Positions 38,101 to 44,100 of a DNA stretch of 64,000 nt are shown one piece after another. Made by a program: the position numbers and the translations under genes. The notes below the pieces were generated by a model. That model made no database searches and was not told the origin of the DNA. It was given only the letters and a program-made list of their open reading frames with translations. The stretch lies in the NCBI RefSeq assembly GCF_034931405.1, contig NZ_JAYGHA010000006.1:62001-126000 (forward strand), given 5' to 3'. The stretch comes from RDYJ01 sp034931405. GTDB lineage: Bacteria; Cyanobacteriota; Cyanobacteriia; Cyanobacteriales; Nostocaceae. Position 1 is the first letter of the stretch, and the number at the start of each line of letters is the position of its first letter.

Positions 38101-41100
38101 CCCGCAGGTGCGTCCATTTCACAAAACAAAATCAGGTGTTGGCTATAATCCAGAGCAGCAAGAACAACTGAGTCGGGTTTGACAGGGGCTGCTTTTTCTT
38201 TCCAGACTGGCTGACACATTAATACCCCGGTAGTTGCCTCGCTTAAGGCGGGAGATACTGAGGATTGATCAGGTATAGGTAAGGGTTGAACAGATGCAGG
38301 AATCCAGTAACTTTCACGCGCAAAGGGATAGCTAGGCAAGCTGATGCGGCGGGGTGATTTGCCGTGATTAAGTTGATTCCAGTTCACCGACAGTCCTTTT
38401 ACCCAAAGTTTTAAGATTTTGGCAAATTTCCTGTCTTCAATCCACTTTGCCAGCATTTCCTGTAAATCATCATCGGATTCAAAAGCCTCTAAGGTATCCT
38501 TGTTTCCTTTAGTGTTGCCTTCGTATAGGTCTTGATTTTCTCCTTGGGTGCTGGTAAAAACGGCCAGCTTTTGTTCAAGTTCGGCAATGGAGGCAGCCAC
38601 AAAGCCTAAACGATATTCCATCTCTTCACGTCCTATCTGGAGCGTGTAGGCGATATCACAAAGCCGTAATGGTTCTAGGGCTGATTTATGGCTGTCAATC
38701 AAAAATTCATGCAAATTTCTGGCAATTTCCACCAGACTCTGTTTATTTTTGGCTGACAAAATAATTAACGCAGGTTCGCCACTGTCTAGTTTAGCGACTG
38801 GCTCGGCAACATATTCTTCTAAAACCAGATGTACATTACTACCACCAATGCCAAAACTACTCACCCCTGCACGTCGGGGGATGGGGTTTTGAGTCTCATC
38901 GTGTAAAGCAGTCCAGGCTTGAGTGTCCTTGGCTAGATAAAAGGGGCTACCAGTCAATTGTATGTAAGGGTTTGGCTCTTGAAGATGACTATTACCAGGA
39001 ATGAGGCGATGTTTGATCATTAATAGAACTTTCAAAACACCGGAAATTCCCGCAGCAGCTTCTAAATGTCCGATGTTGGTTTTCACTGACCCCAAGGCAC
39101 AATGAGGTTTGTCAGCAGGGGATTTGCCGTTTTGTTGATAAAGCTGGGCAAAGGCACTTTTTAGCCCGTTAAATTCAATGGGATCGCCAAGTGGTGTTCC
39201 TGTACCGTGGGCTTCAATATAACCAACGGTTTCCGGGGCTACTCCTGCCTGGGTATAAGCCGAAATCAGTAACTCCTGCTGCGCCACGGGATTAGGTGCT
39301 GTGGGCGAAGTCGCTCTCCCTCCATGATTTTCGGCTGAACCGCGAATAACTGCGTAGATAGAGTCTTTGTCTGCTATGGCTTTTGCCAGGGGTTTTAATA
39401 AAATAGCGCCAACGCCTTCACCTCTAACATAACCATTGGCGCTTTGATCAAAGGTTTTGCAGCGTCCGTCTTCACTCAACATACCGCCTTGAGCCGCTGC
39501 CATTACCAGTTGTGGGTTGGCAATAATATTTACACCTCCGGCTAATGCCATCTCACAGCTACCCTGACGGATGCTTTCTATGGCACGATGAATAGCGACT
39601 AAGGAACTGGAGCAAGCGGTATCAATTGCTTCGCTTGGACCGCGAAAATTTAGTAAGTAAGAAACTCGGTTGGCCAGCATAAATGGAAACATTGCATAAT
39701 ATTCTGCGGAATTTTCCTTGATTCTGGCCTGCTGCATTAGGTCTTTATAGTCTGTGGTAGTTACCCCTACATAAACTGCGGTTTTGCTACCAGACAGATT
39801 ACTGACTCGATAACCTGCGTCTTCAATTGTTGCCCAAACTGTTTCCAAAAAGAGACGAAATTGAGGGTCCATTAATTCGGCTTCTACTGGAGAAATACCA
39901 AAAAATAAAGGATCGAAGCGATCAATGTCTGTCAGGAAACCGCCCCATTTAATCTTGCTTTTGCCGTCTTTGTGCTGGTGGTCACTGTCGTAATCTCGCC
40001 AATTCCAACGGTCTTTGGGTATTTCGCTGATTAAATCGCGGTTATTCTCTAGATTATGCCAAAAATCTCTCAGATTCTCTGATCCAGGAAATTTGCCGCT
40101 CATCCCAATAATGGCGATAGCGTCAGTTTTAGTCTGATGTACTGGAATTCTCGTTTCTGGAGTAGAGTTTGATGGAACAGGTGCAGCTGGTGAAGATACA
40201 AAGGGCTGGCTGTTACTCATCTGCTCTGCTGGGACTTGGGTTTGAGCTTGGCTGGGTAAAGTCGCTTTTTTGGTTGAAAGTTTGTATTTTTTCAGCAACG
40301 CTTCCTGATGATTCTCTAGCAGGGAGTTAGCAAGCGATCGCACGTTGGAATACTCAAAAAAGAGCGTAGGCATTAATTCCAAGCCATACATTTCGTTTAA
40401 ATAATTGGTAAAACTGGTAAAGCTAATGGAATCAAACCCATAGTTGAAAAACTCGGAGTCAATGTCGATTTCTTCGGGTTTCACTTTTTGCAAGCGACAG
40501 ATAAATGCAGCCAAATCTTTATGCAGTAACCGCGTTAGCGATGCTAGTTGGTTTTTTTCATCTTTGCTTTGCTGAACTAATGTCTCGGTTTCATCTGCTG
40601 GAATCTGGCGCTGATTTTCCGTACTTGGTGAGGACGACAACAAGCGGGAGCGGATTTTTTCGGTTTCACCCTGAGCTACGAAAATCTGGTTAAATTCAGA
40701 AGATAAAGCCCTGTCAAATGCGTTTAACCCTGCGTCGGTTGTCAACGCTATCATGCCAGTATTTTTCTGCATCAGAGTTTCATTTTGTGCATCCACTCCC
40801 ATGCCTCCGTCTCTCCATAAAGGCCAATTTATGGAAATTGTTTTACCAAAACACTTTCCTGCTTTGACACGTAGATTCCGAGCTTCGGCAAAACTGTCTA
40901 GAAAAGCATTCGCTGTTGCATAATCGACCTGGCCAATACTGCCAAAAACCCCTGCGATCGAAGAAAATAAGACGATAAAATTCAGGGGAATATCTCGACA
41001 CGCCGCCTCTATCGCTAAAATTCCTGCTACTTTAGGGCGCAATACGTTGCTAAATTCAGCACTCGTTTTATTCAGAATATAGGCATCCTGATTCACTCCA

Positions 41101-44100
41101 GCACTATGAATAATGCCATTTAATTTGCCATATTTTTTCTGAATACTTTGAACAAGATCCGCCACTGCTTTTTGATCGCTGATATCGCAATTTAAATAGC
41201 TAATCTCCGCGCCTGTCTGCTGAAGTTCATTTAATAATTTTGCTCTGGCAGCATTTAAGGTCGAACGCCCACTCAAAATCAGTTTTAAGCCTTTTATTTG
41301 ACTTAGGTGTTTGACAAAAATTTGCCCTAAACCGCCCAGTCCACCAGTAATCCAAACAACATCACCTTCATGTAATAAATCTGCGTTGAAAACAGGCTTT
41401 TCATGGCTGTTGCCAAAATCGGATATTTCATTGAGCTTTTTAGTCTTTCTAGTTCCCGTTTGGGTATAACAGACTTCTACATCTTCTGCGGGGAGTTCCA
41501 TTTCCGCTGCGACAAGTTCAGCAAAGCTTTCTGTTTGATCATCAACTGCGTAACGAATCAATTTACCTGCTATCTTGGCATTTTCAAATCTCGCTGTTTT
41601 CAGCAAGGCAGCAAAACCAGCGTGAAGATAAGCATTTTTGTTTTCTGGTACAAGTATAATAATTGGCTGGATCAGTTTAGGTTTTGATCCTATGCAGGTT
41701 TTGATGCACTCAAAAACCCGCAGGTAGTTAGCCTGAACAGTTTCGGTGATATCTGCGTCCACTGATGCCAGGGTTTCAATGCTTGCTGTTGGCCATCTCC
41801 GGCTCAATATGTGATTAAGCTCTGGATTTTCTTGGGTAAGAATAAAAATAGGGGCTGCTGCTGTTTGTGTCCCGTTTTTGTCACCAGACAAGGGGCTTTC
41901 TTGCCATTGAGTGGTTGCATAGATTACATTGCTTTGGACAACTGTTTTTTCTGGGTTTTTGTCCCTATTCCCAGAATCTGTCAATGCACCTGGAATGGAA
42001 GTGGTAAAGCCTTGAAATAAAACAACACTTTCGCCGTTTTCGTCCACTAGCTGAATATCGTGCTTGTTGGGGGAACTCAAGGTCACATAAGCGTAGACCC
42101 GCTCAGGTATTTCCTGATATATCCACAGCCTGTCTAAGACAAAAGGCATGGGTAGATGTTCCTGCGGCCTATTCAACAAAGAAAAGATGACACTGCTGAG
42201 GATCGCTCCATTCATTATACTTGGATGAAGCAGATAATCTGCGCGTGTCGATCGCATAAAATCGGGTAATTCAAGTAAAGCCAAGGCTTCAGTTTGATTG
42301 TGCCACAATTGTTTGATTGTCAGGAGGCTGCTTCCGTGGGTAGATTTTAGCAGTTGATGGCAATCGGCGGTTTTTACGCTGGCCGGACAGCGGGTGAGAA
42401 TATCCTGAATATTCAGTCTGGGGGGTGTCGTTGGGTGCGAAGCCTGGTCAATAATAAGTTGACCCTGACAATGGATGTTCTCTAGTGAATCTTGATTGTG
42501 TGTTGTGATCGTAAAACGATGGCGAGGCGCTGCTGCAAGCGGTTCGCCTTCCTGATACAATTGAACAAATACATCCCGATCTGTCCCAGCAATGAACAGC
42601 AGCTGATTCCAAACAATATTTTTCAATCCCAGGATTTTCTGCCCCATACTCAACTGACCAGCAGCGCCGGCCATTTCTAGGTAAGCTGCACCCAGCATTA
42701 CTTGTTGGTGATCTCGCAGAAAAAATTCTGCTCCGGTGAATCGACTGATAAAACTATCGCTCGCTGAGTTATCTGTGCGTAATTTTTGATGCAATAAGGG
42801 GTGCAGCAGTGGAGGTAATGTTGCTTCCTGAGCAGAGAAAACACGAGAAGAAAAACCTCTCATCAGCACACAAATTTTGCCACTGTCATCGCACAAATCT
42901 AAATCAAATTTCTGAATCGGACTACCAGCTTTATTGTTATCGGCATAGCGTATCCAAACCCACAGGTCAGTGCTGCATTTGGATTTGATTTCCAGTGTTT
43001 CCAAAGCATAAGGTAAAGAGGTTTGTGGTTCTGCGTCCGATGTCTGTGTTCCCAGCGCAAAACCAATTGCTGCTTGCAAGGCTGAATCCAGTAGACTGGG
43101 ATGGAGTCCAAATTGTTGATGATTGTCTAAAACCGAGGCAGGTAGGCTGAGTTCTGCCAATATCTGATCATTGCCAACATGGACTGCCGCTATGCCTTGA
43201 TGCCCTTCACCATAATCAATGCCCATAGCCATAAAAGCTTGATAACACTGATCCGGTGTGAAATGGTTGTGATCTGTTTTTTGCTGCAAATCTTCAAGAT
43301 CCAGGTAACTTTCACTATCTGGTATTTTGAAAATGGCAATGCCTTGGCAGTGAATGGTGCGGTTTTGCTGATTAGGAAAGCTATCGCCAGAACTATCCTC
43401 TTCCCCGGTGTAAATTTCAAACCCAATTTGTGAGTTTTGTTTAGCAAACAAGCCAATATGAACTGGTTTCTCTGTACCATCAATCACCAGCGGTTGTTGC
43501 CAAATAATGTTCTTCAATCCTATTGTGCTGAAATCACTTGCTGAGGTTGCCAGCGCCACAGCGGCTCGTGCCATTTCCAGATAAGCAACACCCGGCAGAA
43601 TTTTTTGGCCTTGCACCTGATGATCAGCGAGAAAAAATTCTTCCCCACTAAAAATAGAACTAAAACGCTGTTGACTGAGTGTAGAGGTATTACGGTGTAA
43701 CAAGGGGTGAAGGGCAGCAAAAAGCGGTGCAGTTTTAACTTTCATCGGCACCCAATGACGCACTTTGGCAAAAGGGTAAGTCGGCAAACTGACGCGGGCT
43801 GGTTTTGCTAAAGAACTCTCCAACTCATAAAGGTCGTGCCAATTCACAGGTATACCTTGAATCCATGCCTGTGCAATTTGATCAAGCTTGCCTTCAAGTA
43901 TCCACTGTTGTAACACTACCTCGCTATTCTCGCCTTGGCGGGAATGTTTTTGCTGTTTAACGTGTTTGTTCTGCCAACTATTTTCCTTGGTACTATCACC
44001 ATCCACAAAAGCTTTGAGGTTTTCAATTAATTGCTGTTTGCTATCAACAAGAAAAATCAGCCGTGCTGCCATTGCTTGTCGTCCCACCTGTAAGGTGTAG